NCBI GenBank assembly: GCA_016930815.1
Contig: JAFGFZ010000437.1
Span: 1-45,577, forward strand
DNA from: Pirellulales bacterium
Lineage (GTDB): Bacteria > Planctomycetota > Planctomycetia > Pirellulales > Lacipirellulaceae
Direction of reading: 5' to 3'
Length of the DNA: 45,577 nucleotides
The notes under the pieces: generated by a model
What the model was told of the DNA's origin: nothing
The model's input: the letters and a program-made list of their open reading frames with translations, nothing else
Databases searched by the model: none
Program-made: the position numbers and the translations under genes
Shown: positions 25,042 to 33,279 of the stretch, piece by piece
Layout: every line of letters begins with the position of its first letter
How positions within the stretch are numbered: the first letter of the stretch is position 1

Positions 25042-26115
25042 ATGCGATACCAGTACAACGAAGATCTGTTCGAACACACAAAGATGACGTTTGGCGAACA
25101 CTTGGAGGAGCTCCGCGGGGCCCTTATCAAGGCGTTGTCTGCGCTGGTCTTCTTCGTTTTAATCGGTCTTTTCTTCGCGGGTGATGTTGTTGATGGTATC
25201 CAAGCACCGTTGCGCGAAGGCTTGTTGCACTTCTACCAGGATCAGGGGAAACGGGAACTTGCGCAAAGGCTGGCTGCCCGTGAGGGCCGGACATCACCCA
25301 ATGATGCGGATTTGGCAGAAGCGACCCGGATTGTCGAGGAGGAGGGTTTCTTATCCGAGGAGCGGTACATCGACCGCAAGCGGCTCTTGGAGATCCTTGA
25401 TTTCAAAGAACACCGTCCTACCGCAGCCAAGGAGGCGACAGGAACGAAGGAATCCCAGGCCTCCTCCCGACCATGGAGAGAAAAAGATCTGGTCAAAGTT
25501 CTCCTCTATTTCCCGGCGGACAAGGATCCGCGAATTCGCGTCATTGGATTGAGTGTCCACGAAGCATTTACCGTTTGGATCAAGGCGGCATTCCTGGTCG
25601 GAGTTCTATTGGCGAGCCCTTTAATTTTCTATTTCATCTGGGAGTTTGTCGCCGCCGGTCTCTATCCCCATGAGAAACATTACGTCCACGTCTTTTTACC
25701 CTTCAGCCTGGCCCTCTTTATCGCGGGAGCGCTCTTGGCCTTCTATGCCGTCATGGGATTCATCCTCGATTTCCTTTTTCCGTTCTACGCGCTGCTTGGA
25801 ATTGATCCCGACCCACGGATCGGTGAATGGCTTAGCTTCGTATTGATCCTGCCAGTCGGTTTTGGCATCAGCTTTCAGCTCCCCCTGGTCATGTTATTCC
25901 TGGAGCGGATCGGAATCTTTACAATCCAGAGTTATCTATCCAAGTGGCGGATATCTATCCTGGTCATCTTTACGCTATCCATGTTGTTGACTCCGGCCGA
26001 TCCGTGGAGCATGATCCTGATGGCAATCCCGTTGACCGCCCTTTATTTTGGGGGCATCGCTCTATGCCATTATTTGCCCAAGCAAAAGACTCCGTTTGGG
26101 AACACGGTTGAATAG
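25042..26115 (+). CDS. tatC: Sec-independent protein translocase TatC with enlarged periplasmic loop
   Basis: Core receptor of the twin-arginine translocon, which recognises RR signal peptides. The cytoplasmic start is MTFGEHLEELRG (family FxxHLxELR) at residue 15. TM1 is 28-47, TM2 about 178-205 (AAFLVGVLLASPLIFYFIWEFVAAGLYPHEK), and TM3-TM6 follow to the end, including FPFSLALF-like and ISFQLPLVMLFLERIG. Between TM1 and TM2 is a charged insert (residues 47-170, about 120 residues), where E. coli has a short loop. The usual TatC length is about 250-260; here 357. Such insertions are, as I recall, found in planctomycete TatC. tatA and tatB are not next to it. A long hairpin lies downstream. 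Confidence 0.93.
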   Translation: MRYQYNEDLFEHTKMTFGEHLEELRGALIKALSALVFFVLIGLFFAGDVVDGIQAPLREGLLHFYQDQGKRELAQRLAAREGRTSPNDADLAEATRIVEEEGFLSEERYIDRKRLLEILDFKEHRPTAAKEATGTKESQASSRPWREKDLVKVLLYFPADKDPRIRVIGLSVHEAFTVWIKAAFLVGVLLASPLIFYFIWEFVAAGLYPHEKHYVHVFLPFSLALFIAGALLAFYAVMGFILDFLFPFYALLGIDPDPRIGEWLSFVLILPVGFGISFQLPLVMLFLERIGIFTIQSYLSKWRISILVIFTLSMLLTPADPWSMILMAIPLTALYFGGIALCHYLPKQKTPFGNTVE

Positions 26116-26166
26116 TAGCGCGGTGTCTGACCATTATTTTAATAGATTATTCTTAATCGATCAAAG

Positions 26167-26229
26167 AATGAACATAAGGGAACGAAGAAAACGGATGAAG
26201 AGTTCTCTGTTTCCTTATGTTCATTTTTT
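26167..26229 (+). terminator. Long inverted repeat with T-run downstream of tatC
   Basis: AATGAACATAAGGGAAC (26167-26183) and GTTTCCTTATGTTCATT (26209-26225) pair over 17 bp with one mismatch. A TTTT run follows on the plus strand, so it may end the tatC transcript. Its AT-rich arms and 25-base loop are longer than for most terminators, and it could also be a small repeat element. It lies between tatC and the convergent P-II gene. Confidence 0.5.
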
Positions 26230-26271
26230 CGGCGATTGAGTTTTCTCCATGATGAAAAATGGACAGATACA

Positions 26272-26619
26272 TTAGATTGCGTCGCCGCCCCGTTCGCCGG
26301 TTCGGATCCGGACACAATCATCGAGCGGGAGAACAAAGATCTTGCCATCGCCGATCTCGCCCTTCTCGCCGGTGCGCCCACCCCGAATAATTGCATCGAT
26401 CGTCGGTTCGACGAATGCTTCATTCACGGCGATTTGGAGCTGGACTTTCCGGATCAGCCGGACACCGATCTCACGGCCGCGGAAATATTCCGTTTCCCCC
26501 TTCTGACGTCCGAAGCCTTGCACATCCATGACCGTGAGGCGAACCACTTCCGCCTCCGATAAAGCGGCAATGACGTCTTCGAGTTTGCTAGGTTGAATTA
26601 TCGCAATGATCAGCTTCAT
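26272..26619 (-). CDS. glnB: P-II family nitrogen regulator lacking Tyr51
   Basis: P-II signal protein of 115 residues. Seen are MKLIIAIIQPSKLEDVIAAL, TVMDVQGFGRQKGETEYFRG, the B-loop GRTGEKGEIGDGKIFVLP and C-terminal IRTGERGGDAI, so the ATP/2-oxoglutarate site appears intact. The T-loop reads RGREIGVRL where E. coli GlnB has RGAEYMVDF, so the uridylylated Tyr51 is Ile and the residue at 46 is Phe. Uridylylation in the enterobacterial manner is therefore not possible at that position. No amtB or glnA is nearby. The symbol is given for family; it could equally be called glnK. Confidence 0.88.
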   Translation of the reverse strand: MKLIIAIIQPSKLEDVIAALSEAEVVRLTVMDVQGFGRQKGETEYFRGREIGVRLIRKVQLQIAVNEAFVEPTIDAIIRGGRTGEKGEIGDGKIFVLPLDDCVRIRTGERGGDAI

Positions 26620-26775
26620 AACAGACAGCCCTCGCTCGACAGATCTGACGGCGCATCGTAACGGACTTGCACCGATCCATCAAGCGGGAACTAGTCAAAA
26701 TGGATCGAATGGGGAACTCGAATCTCGCATGGAATCAGGAGGCGGCCCGTGCTGGGAACGGGGGCAACTGAGCCG

Positions 26776-27696
26776 TTATTTGACGTCATCGAAGAGTGCA
26801 TCGACAAATTCGTCGGGTTGGAACAGGGCCAGATCTTCGAGCTGTTCCCCGACTCCAACATATTTGACTGGCAGGCCGACCTGACGGCGGATTGCGACGA
26901 CGACACCCCCTTTCGCCGTCCCATCGAGTTTTGCCAGAATAATGCCAGTGCAATCAACGGCCTCGGTGAATTTGGACGCCTGACTGATCCCGTTCTGGCC
27001 GGTGGTTGCATCGAGAACGAGCAGCACCTCGTGGGGCGCGGCGGGAATTTGTTTTCGGATGGATTGTTGGATTTTTGTCAATTCGGCCATTAAATTCGTC
27101 TGGGTTTGAAGGCGCCCGGCCGTGTCGACGATACAGACATCCAGCTGATCGGCAACCGCCTTCTCAACGGCACGATAGGCAACGGATGCTGGATGACTGC
27201 CATGTTCGCCGGTGACAATTTCCACTCCGAGCCGATCGGCCCAAATCGAGAGCTGCTGGACGGCTGCAGCCCGAAATGTATCCCCGGCACCGAGAATGAC
27301 GTGCCGCCCGCTTGTCTTGAACATATGGGCCAGCTTGGCAATCGATGTTGTCTTTCCAGTGCCGTTGACTCCACACACGAGGAGGACCGTGGGTCCGCTA
27401 TCGGCGAACCGGATGGGTGACTCATCCTGGGCCATGAGTTCCTTCAGCTTCTCGCTCCAGCTGGCAATGATATCGTGCCGCTGGACTTTCCGGGCGCGGA
27501 ACTTGGAAGCGACTTCCCCAATGATTTCCTCGGTGGCATCGTAACCCATATCCGTTTTGAACAGGATCGCCCGCATTTCGTCGAGGAAGGCATCATCCAA
27601 GAGACGGCCCTCCTGCTTGAAAAGATCGCGGATGTCGGTCTTGAGAAGGCGGGTGGTTTTGGTAAGGCCCTGTTTAAATTTCTTGAAAAAACCCAT
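26776..27696 (-). CDS. ftsY: Signal recognition particle receptor FtsY
   Basis: SRP receptor GTPase of 306 residues that docks ribosome-nascent-chain complexes at the membrane. The NG domain is complete: P-loop GVNGTGKTT (109-117), ILGAGDTFRAAAVQQL (the conserved D-T-F-R-A-A-A), DTAGR (191-195), and KLDGTAKGG with FIGVGE-like YVGVGEQLEDLALF. The N-terminal A domain is minimal (MGFFKKFKQGLTKTTRLLK), as in many non-enterobacterial FtsY. The frame opens to 27750; ATG 27696 gives the standard start. Its first 23 bases overlap the end of nusB, so translation is likely coupled. Confidence 0.95.
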   Translation of the reverse strand: MGFFKKFKQGLTKTTRLLKTDIRDLFKQEGRLLDDAFLDEMRAILFKTDMGYDATEEIIGEVASKFRARKVQRHDIIASWSEKLKELMAQDESPIRFADSGPTVLLVCGVNGTGKTTSIAKLAHMFKTSGRHVILGAGDTFRAAAVQQLSIWADRLGVEIVTGEHGSHPASVAYRAVEKAVADQLDVCIVDTAGRLQTQTNLMAELTKIQQSIRKQIPAAPHEVLLVLDATTGQNGISQASKFTEAVDCTGIILAKLDGTAKGGVVVAIRRQVGLPVKYVGVGEQLEDLALFQPDEFVDALFDDVK

Positions 27697-28117
27697 GGCC
27701 CTCTGATTTGTTTGAAGTGTCGTTGGCGATGAATTTATCCAAAATCCCATTCACGAACGGCGCCGAATGGCAACCTCCGAACCGTTTGGCCAATTCGATT
27801 GCTTCGTTGACCGCAACCCGGTCTGGCGTATCCGTATAGAGGATCTCATAGGCACCCATCCGCAGAACGTTGCGGTCGGTTGCGGCCATGCGGTCCAGCG
27901 ACCAATTCGCTGCCGTCCTGGACAACAGGGCGTCGAGTTCGTCCTGGTTCCTTTTGACGCCGAGGATCAACGAAAGGCAGAACGCCTCAAGTTCTTTCGA
28001 TTTGAGCCGCCCCCGCACGAACTGCTCCATCTCCGCCGTCGATTGGCGCGGATTCAGATCCTCTTGATACAGGACCTGGAGAGCGACCTGGCGTGCACGG
28101 CTACGGAACGCATTCAT
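27674..28117 (-). CDS. nusB: Transcription antitermination protein NusB
   Basis: RNA-binding protein of 147 residues for rRNA antitermination with NusE. The N-terminus is RSRARQVALQVLYQEDLNP, the standard R-x-x-A-x-x-x-L-Y motif, and the domain runs with an ANWSLDRMAATDRNVLRMGAYE block, near VAVNEAIELAKRFG and PFVNGILDKFI at the C-terminus. The frame opens to 28192, but the Met at 28117 starts the family sequence. Its stop lies 23 bases inside ftsY. The NusB-FtsY order is not the common one with ribH. Confidence 0.94.
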   Translation of the reverse strand: MNAFRSRARQVALQVLYQEDLNPRQSTAEMEQFVRGRLKSKELEAFCLSLILGVKRNQDELDALLSRTAANWSLDRMAATDRNVLRMGAYEILYTDTPDRVAVNEAIELAKRFGGCHSAPFVNGILDKFIANDTSNKSEGHGFFQEI

Positions 28118-28285
28118 GGCAGGCAACGTGGAGGGAGTGGATCGGCGAGCTATTGTAAAGGATAGCAACCTCAGCCGTTTAGGAAAGATCAAACGCTACT
28201 CCTCGTAGCGCCCCTGTTGTTTTCCCGAACCAAACGGTATTGTTACAAGGAAACTGGCCATAGACCTCTATCAGGAGATCGAACG

Positions 28286-30037
28286 ATGCGTTCCCCTGCC
28301 CCGCTTTATTGGTTCCTCGTGGTGGCCATCTGGTGCTCCGATATCGAGGGAACGGAATGGAAATCTCCGCGGAGTCTCGATCCGCTCGACCGAGGCCTGG
28401 TCGTTCGGCCGGCTGGCGGCGACAAGGTGGTTCTTAGCTGGCGGCTCTTGGATTCCGATCCCGCCAATGTGGCATTTTATGTCTATTCCAAAACGGGCTC
28501 TTTTGCCGCGGCCCGGATGCATGCCACGCCGATCTCCAAGACAACCGATTTCGTGGCAACCGTTCCCGACACTCCGGCCGGCGCGACCTACTTTGTTCGC
28601 GGTGTTCTCGATGGCAAAGAGATGCCTCCCTCGATCGAAGTCCCGGGACCGCCTGCCGATGACGATCGCCCTTACATCTCCATACGACTCGCCGGCAATT
28701 CTACTTTCCAAAAGATTGGCATTGCTGATCTGGACGGCGACAGGCGTCTGGATTACGTCATCAAACAACCCAATACGAACGTCGATCCTTACATCCACTA
28801 CTGGAAGCCAAGCGAGGGCACCTACAAGCTGGAGGCCTATTCGCACGAGGGAGAATTCCTCTGGCGCTACGATCTGGGCTGGGCCATTGAGTGTGGGATC
28901 TGGTATTCACCCTATGTTGTTTATGATTTCGATGGTGACGGTTGCGCCGAGGTAGCCGTGAAAACCGGTGATCAAGACCCGCGTGACGCGAATGGTCGCG
29001 TGCAGACAGGCCCAGAATATCTCACAATCCTAGACGGCCAGACAGGCAAGCAGATCGCCCAGACGGATTGGATTGGCCGGGACGCGTTTCCCGGCGAACA
29101 CGGATACAACTACGCGTCACGGAACCAATTGGGAGTTGCCTATCTTGACGGCAAGAGGCCTTCGATCATCGTGGCACGCGGTACCTATGGGGTCATGAAA
29201 GCCGTGGCCTACAACCTGGAAGGCGGACAACTCCGCCAAGTCTGGGCTTGGGAAAATTCCAGCCAGGATCGAAGGTCCTGGGGCCAAGGGGCCCACTGGA
29301 TGCACTGTGCCGATATCGACAACGATTGCCGCGATGAGGTGTTACTCGGCTCGATTGTCCTGGACGACGATGGCACGGCCCTCTGGTCCACCGGATTAGG
29401 ACATCCGGACCACTTCTATCTGGCTGACATTGATCCAGAGCGGCCTGGTTTGGAGATTTATTACGGAATCGAAACCCGGCAGAAAGAACGCAATGGAATG
29501 TGCCTGGTCGATGCGGCTTCCGGCAAGATTCTATGGGGGCATGAGGGCGCGACGCGGCATGTCCACGGATCGGGCCTTTGCGGGGACATCGATCCGGAAC
29601 ATCCGGGCTCCGAATGCTACAGCGCCGACAGCGATTCGGCCAAGCAATTTGCCTGGGCCCGATTGCGGAACTGCCATGGGACGGTGATCTGTGAGGAGAA
29701 CCTGGGCGGTTTCAGCCCGCGAAGCGTTTATTGGGATGCCGATCTCCAACGCGAGTTGCTGATCGGGAGCCGCATCACCAAGTACCGCGGCGGCGAAATT
29801 CCCACGCGGATTGAAGGTTCTCTTGTCGCCGTGGCCGATATTCTCGGCGATTGGCGCGAGGAAATGATCACGAGTATGCCAGGGGAGTTGCGGATCTACT
29901 TGTCGACGATCCCCGCCACCGATCGCCGCGTCTGCCTGATGCAGGACCCGATTTACCGGACCGACGTCATCCATGCCGCCATGGGCTACTACCAAAACCC
30001 CATGCTAAGTTATGATCCCGCAAGTACGTCCCCGTAA
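28286..30037 (+). CDS. Secreted rhamnogalacturonan lyase, PL11 family
   Basis: Polysaccharide lyase that cleaves the rhamnogalacturonan I backbone of pectin. The 583-residue protein has a signal peptide (PLYWFLVVAIWCSDI). An N-terminal beta domain (PLDRGLVVRPAGGDKVVLSW, a typical start of PL11) is followed by an eight-bladed propeller with several Ca-binding D-x-D-G-D-G repeats: IGIADLDGDRRLDYVIKQ, DFDGDGCAEVAVKT, DIDNDCRDEVLLGS and DADLQRELLIGS. HGSGLCGDIDPEHPG and GDWREEMITSMPGELRIYLST are also typical. AGGAGA at 7 bases precedes the ATG at 28286. The SSS symporter gene starts 38 bases downstream and is probably co-transcribed. Confidence 0.9.
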   Translation: MRSPAPLYWFLVVAIWCSDIEGTEWKSPRSLDPLDRGLVVRPAGGDKVVLSWRLLDSDPANVAFYVYSKTGSFAAARMHATPISKTTDFVATVPDTPAGATYFVRGVLDGKEMPPSIEVPGPPADDDRPYISIRLAGNSTFQKIGIADLDGDRRLDYVIKQPNTNVDPYIHYWKPSEGTYKLEAYSHEGEFLWRYDLGWAIECGIWYSPYVVYDFDGDGCAEVAVKTGDQDPRDANGRVQTGPEYLTILDGQTGKQIAQTDWIGRDAFPGEHGYNYASRNQLGVAYLDGKRPSIIVARGTYGVMKAVAYNLEGGQLRQVWAWENSSQDRRSWGQGAHWMHCADIDNDCRDEVLLGSIVLDDDGTALWSTGLGHPDHFYLADIDPERPGLEIYYGIETRQKERNGMCLVDAASGKILWGHEGATRHVHGSGLCGDIDPEHPGSECYSADSDSAKQFAWARLRNCHGTVICEENLGGFSPRSVYWDADLQRELLIGSRITKYRGGEIPTRIEGSLVAVADILGDWREEMITSMPGELRIYLSTIPATDRRVCLMQDPIYRTDVIHAAMGYYQNPMLSYDPASTSP

Positions 30038-30075
30038 TCTACCGTTTCTCAGGTTCGTTTTTTATCTGGTCCGCC

Positions 30076-31716
30076 ATGCAGATCCATACGTTTGATGTCG
30101 TGGTGATTGCCGTCTATATGATGGCCATCGTGGGGTTGGGATGCTGGGCCGGTTTTCGAAAGCGGCAACGGGCCGCGGCGGACGAATATTTCCTGGCTGG
30201 GAAAAGCTTGCGCTGGCCAGTGATTGGACTTGCTCTGTTCGCCACGAACATCTCCACGGTCCATCTGGTGAGCCTGGCACAGGAGGGCTATTCCAATGGG
30301 CTTGCCTATGGAAATTTCGAATGGATGGCGCCCTTCACGCTGATTGTCTTGGCCCTCTTTTTTGCTCCATTTTATATTCGATCCGGAGTAGCCACATTAC
30401 CCGACTTTCTGGAGAAGCGGTACAGCCGCGCAAGCCGCGATTGGCTGGCCATGCTATCCATCATTTCGGCAATTTTTATTCATATCGGTTTTTCGCTCTA
30501 CGCCGGAGCAACCGTCCTGGAAGGCATGTTTGGGATCCCCAAAATCTGGAGTATCATTCTGGTTGCCGTGATTACAGGTTTTTACACCATGGTCGGAGGA
30601 TTGATGGCCGTGGTGCTCACGGAATCCGTGCAGACCATTATTCTATTAGCCGGCGCGATGGTCCTGACGGGAATCAGTTACTTCAAAGTCGGCGGCTGGA
30701 GCGGCCTGACCGCCGAGGTCGATCCGGTTCAACTCACGGTGCTGCGTCCGACCGGCGATGCATCCGGCCTGCCATGGTACTCGGTCTTTCTAGGCTATCC
30801 GATCATTGGGATCTGGTACTGGTGCACCGACCAGACGATTGTCCAACGCGTCCTGGGCGCCAAGGACGAAAATCATGCACGGGTGGGGCCGCTCTTCGCG
30901 GGATTTATCAAGATCCTGCCGATGTTCATCTTCGTGCTGCCAGGCCTGCTCTGCTTCGCGCTGGTCAAGAAAGGAGTTCTAACGGCCTTGCCGCTAAACG
31001 AAAACGGCCAACCCGATGCCGAGATGACCTATTCGCACATGATCACCCATCTGTTACCCGTTGGATTGCGTGGCCTCATGGCCGCCGCGTTGCTGGCGGC
31101 GTTGATGAGCACGGTCTCGGGTGCCCTGAATTCCGTGGCCACGCTCTTCTCGTACGACCTGTTCCAGCGATGGGCTCCCAACACATCCGACCGGAAGCTC
31201 GTGATGATCGGACGGATCGTCACGTTGGCCGGCATGGTATTGGCCGTCCTCTGGTCGCCACTCTGCGGGGAATTCCCAACCGTGTTCCAAGGAATCAATG
31301 CGGCCATCGGTTACCTCGCTCCGCCGATCACCGTTGTCTTCCTGGCAGGTGTTTTCTGGAAAAGGGCCTCCTCGAAGGCAGCATTTGTTACGCTCGTTTC
31401 GGGATCGGCCCTGGGTTTTGTCGTATTCCTCCTGGATTTCACGAAGCGGCTCGATGCATTCAAGGAAGCATTCCCGCGCTATGCCTTTTTAAACTTCATG
31501 ATGATCAGCTTTTTGCTTGCCTGTCTCTGCGGTGTCGTCATGGTTGTTCTGTCGTTGCTTTTCCCGGACAAGCCGACGGAAAATCAAATGACCCTCGTCT
31601 GGAAATCGCCACTCGAACCGCTCCGTGAGCAAGGCTGGTCCGGCTTGGGAAACTACAAATTGCTCAGCGGATTGCTCGCGCTTTCAATGATTGTTTTGTA
31701 TTGCATCTTTGGATAA
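30076..31716 (+). CDS. SSS-family sodium:sugar symporter
   Basis: Solute:sodium symporter of 546 residues with about 13-14 membrane helices. Visible blocks are VIAVYMMAIVGLGCWAGFRKR, DEYFLAGKSLRWPVIGLALFATNIS, a MVGGLMAVVLTESVQTIILLAGA segment, WYWCTDQTIVQRVLGAKDENHAR, ALLAALMSTVSGALNSVATLF, and a FPTVFQGINAAIGYLAPPI block. These match the SGLT/SodiumGlucose cotransporter branch (the W-Y-W-C-T-D-Q motif is typical of it). The location 38 bases after the PL11 lyase suggests uptake of pectin-derived sugar, but the substrate is inferred only from this neighbourhood. Confidence 0.9.
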   Translation: MQIHTFDVVVIAVYMMAIVGLGCWAGFRKRQRAAADEYFLAGKSLRWPVIGLALFATNISTVHLVSLAQEGYSNGLAYGNFEWMAPFTLIVLALFFAPFYIRSGVATLPDFLEKRYSRASRDWLAMLSIISAIFIHIGFSLYAGATVLEGMFGIPKIWSIILVAVITGFYTMVGGLMAVVLTESVQTIILLAGAMVLTGISYFKVGGWSGLTAEVDPVQLTVLRPTGDASGLPWYSVFLGYPIIGIWYWCTDQTIVQRVLGAKDENHARVGPLFAGFIKILPMFIFVLPGLLCFALVKKGVLTALPLNENGQPDAEMTYSHMITHLLPVGLRGLMAAALLAALMSTVSGALNSVATLFSYDLFQRWAPNTSDRKLVMIGRIVTLAGMVLAVLWSPLCGEFPTVFQGINAAIGYLAPPITVVFLAGVFWKRASSKAAFVTLVSGSALGFVVFLLDFTKRLDAFKEAFPRYAFLNFMMISFLLACLCGVVMVVLSLLFPDKPTENQMTLVWKSPLEPLREQGWSGLGNYKLLSGLLALSMIVLYCIFG

Positions 31717-31771
31717 TTCATTGTTTTGATCCGCCACGGACCCGCACACGCGTGGTATTCGATCCGTTCGT

Positions 31772-33265
31772 TCACTTCCCTGCTGGAGCATAATCGGCCA
31801 GGTATTGATTCAGTTGGAGCTTTCGAGCCGTATTTTCCGAGCTCATATACCGGACCTTGCCAAAGATTGGCCGCTCCGGGCCCCAGGGCCGATCGTAGCG
31901 GCCGAGCACCCAGAAGATGCCCGAGTAGGAATTCGGATCCTGGCCGTCCAGCGCGTACTTATTGTTCAATTCGATCATCACATCGAGGGCTTCTTGGGGA
32001 TGTGCCGACCATTCGAGGATTTTCTTACCCCAGAGCATCCGCATATAGTTGTGCATGCGGCCCTCGCAAACGAGCTGGTTTTGCGCGGCGTTCCACAACC
32101 GGTCGTGCGTTCGGGCCTGCTCGAATTCTTCCAATGTGTAGACATATTCACGCCGATCGGCCGCATGCTTCGCCAGGGTTGACTTGGCCCAATCGGGCAG
32201 AGAGTCATACAGGAAATAGTTTTTCGCATGGCTGCACATGTTGAATCCAACCTCGCGCCAGGTAACCAACTCATCGAGAAACGCCTCGGACGCTTCCGAC
32301 ATCCCCCACCAGCCTTCCCGCTTCCCGGTTGCCTGGCCACGCACCCGCGCGGGCGACCAGCCATCCGCTTCGGCCAGCTCCCGAAAGACTTCATGGACGG
32401 AGATGTGCCCGAAATGCAGGTAGGCGGACAAGCCACTCGTGCCATCCGCGTCCGGGTGGTTGCGATCCCCTGGGTAGTTCGCCAACTTCCGTTTCAGGAA
32501 TGTCTTCCATGTTTTCCGCGCAGCGGATGCCCCCCCCTGGAAAGGAACTGGATGGACTGCATGGTCGATCGGCAGGCGGGCTAGGGCAGCCATGTCGGCG
32601 GATAATAACTTCGAAGATGCCGGTGGCCAGCGGTGCCGGATTTCGTGAGGTATCCCGCCTAGTCGCGGCAGATTGGTTCGGGCCAAGGGATTTGCCGCCG
32701 GTGGATCGGGCAGATGGTCGGGGAGGCTCCGCTGAAGAAAACGGCGGAATGCGTAGGCTGTTGGAAAGACCCGATCCGTTGCCCGGATCGGTAACAGCCC
32801 GTTCGAATCAACGCATTCGGTGCGTACGCCGATCTGGCGGGCAACGTGGGATACCTCGGCCGTTGAGGAATCCATCGGGAAATCGTCGGTGATCACGGCG
32901 CAAGAATGGGAGGCCAAGGCCACGACCAAATCGGCCGTAGTCCCTTGTTTGTGTTCGACGAACGGATAATAGCGAATGCCGTGCTTTTCACAGGACGCTC
33001 TGTTCTCGGCCATGCCTTGCAGAATAAAACGGTGATGCCGGTCGCTGGACCAACGGCTTCCGGAAGAAAGTGTCTCGACGATCAGCAGGGATTTTCGCAG
33101 TTCTTTGGCAAGTTCCACGGACCGCTCCAACGCGGCGTTCCACGTGGTTCGCCGAGAAGCGGTCATCCAGTAGAGTACGAAGCAACCTTGCGGGTTGAAA
33201 TCGGCGTCATTCCAGGATGTCACACGAACGGATGGGACCCGTACCTTCACGGTCGCTTTCGCCAT
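31772..33265 (-). CDS. phr: Class II deoxyribodipyrimidine photolyase
   Basis: Light-driven DNA repair enzyme (497 residues) that splits cyclobutane pyrimidine dimers. The class II features are CFVLYWMTASRRTTWNAAL near the N-terminus, TDDFPMDSSTAEVSHVA, LSAYLHFGHISVHEVF, FLDELVTWREVGFNMC, ARTHDRLWNAAQNQLV, the GRMHNYMRMLWGKKILEWS block (FAD/DNA contact region), and NNKYALDGQDPNSYSGIFWVLGRYDRPW with a PIFGKVRYM end. The frame opens to 33355; the Met at 33265 begins the family sequence, 14 bases after the upstream peptidase stop, so the two genes are probably an operon. Confidence 0.93.
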   Translation of the reverse strand: MAKATVKVRVPSVRVTSWNDADFNPQGCFVLYWMTASRRTTWNAALERSVELAKELRKSLLIVETLSSGSRWSSDRHHRFILQGMAENRASCEKHGIRYYPFVEHKQGTTADLVVALASHSCAVITDDFPMDSSTAEVSHVARQIGVRTECVDSNGLLPIRATDRVFPTAYAFRRFLQRSLPDHLPDPPAANPLARTNLPRLGGIPHEIRHRWPPASSKLLSADMAALARLPIDHAVHPVPFQGGASAARKTWKTFLKRKLANYPGDRNHPDADGTSGLSAYLHFGHISVHEVFRELAEADGWSPARVRGQATGKREGWWGMSEASEAFLDELVTWREVGFNMCSHAKNYFLYDSLPDWAKSTLAKHAADRREYVYTLEEFEQARTHDRLWNAAQNQLVCEGRMHNYMRMLWGKKILEWSAHPQEALDVMIELNNKYALDGQDPNSYSGIFWVLGRYDRPWGPERPIFGKVRYMSSENTARKLQLNQYLADYAPAGK

Positions 33266-33279
33266 GGGATGGCTCCAAT

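Noticed and set aside
27674-27696. nusB/ftsY overlap as a sign of a frameshift
   Set aside because: Both proteins are complete at their ends, and short overlaps of this kind are normal in coupled genes.
30141-31628. 495-codon open frame on the plus strand
   Set aside because: Shifted frame inside the SSS symporter. Its composition is Arg/Pro/His-rich and lacks membrane helices.
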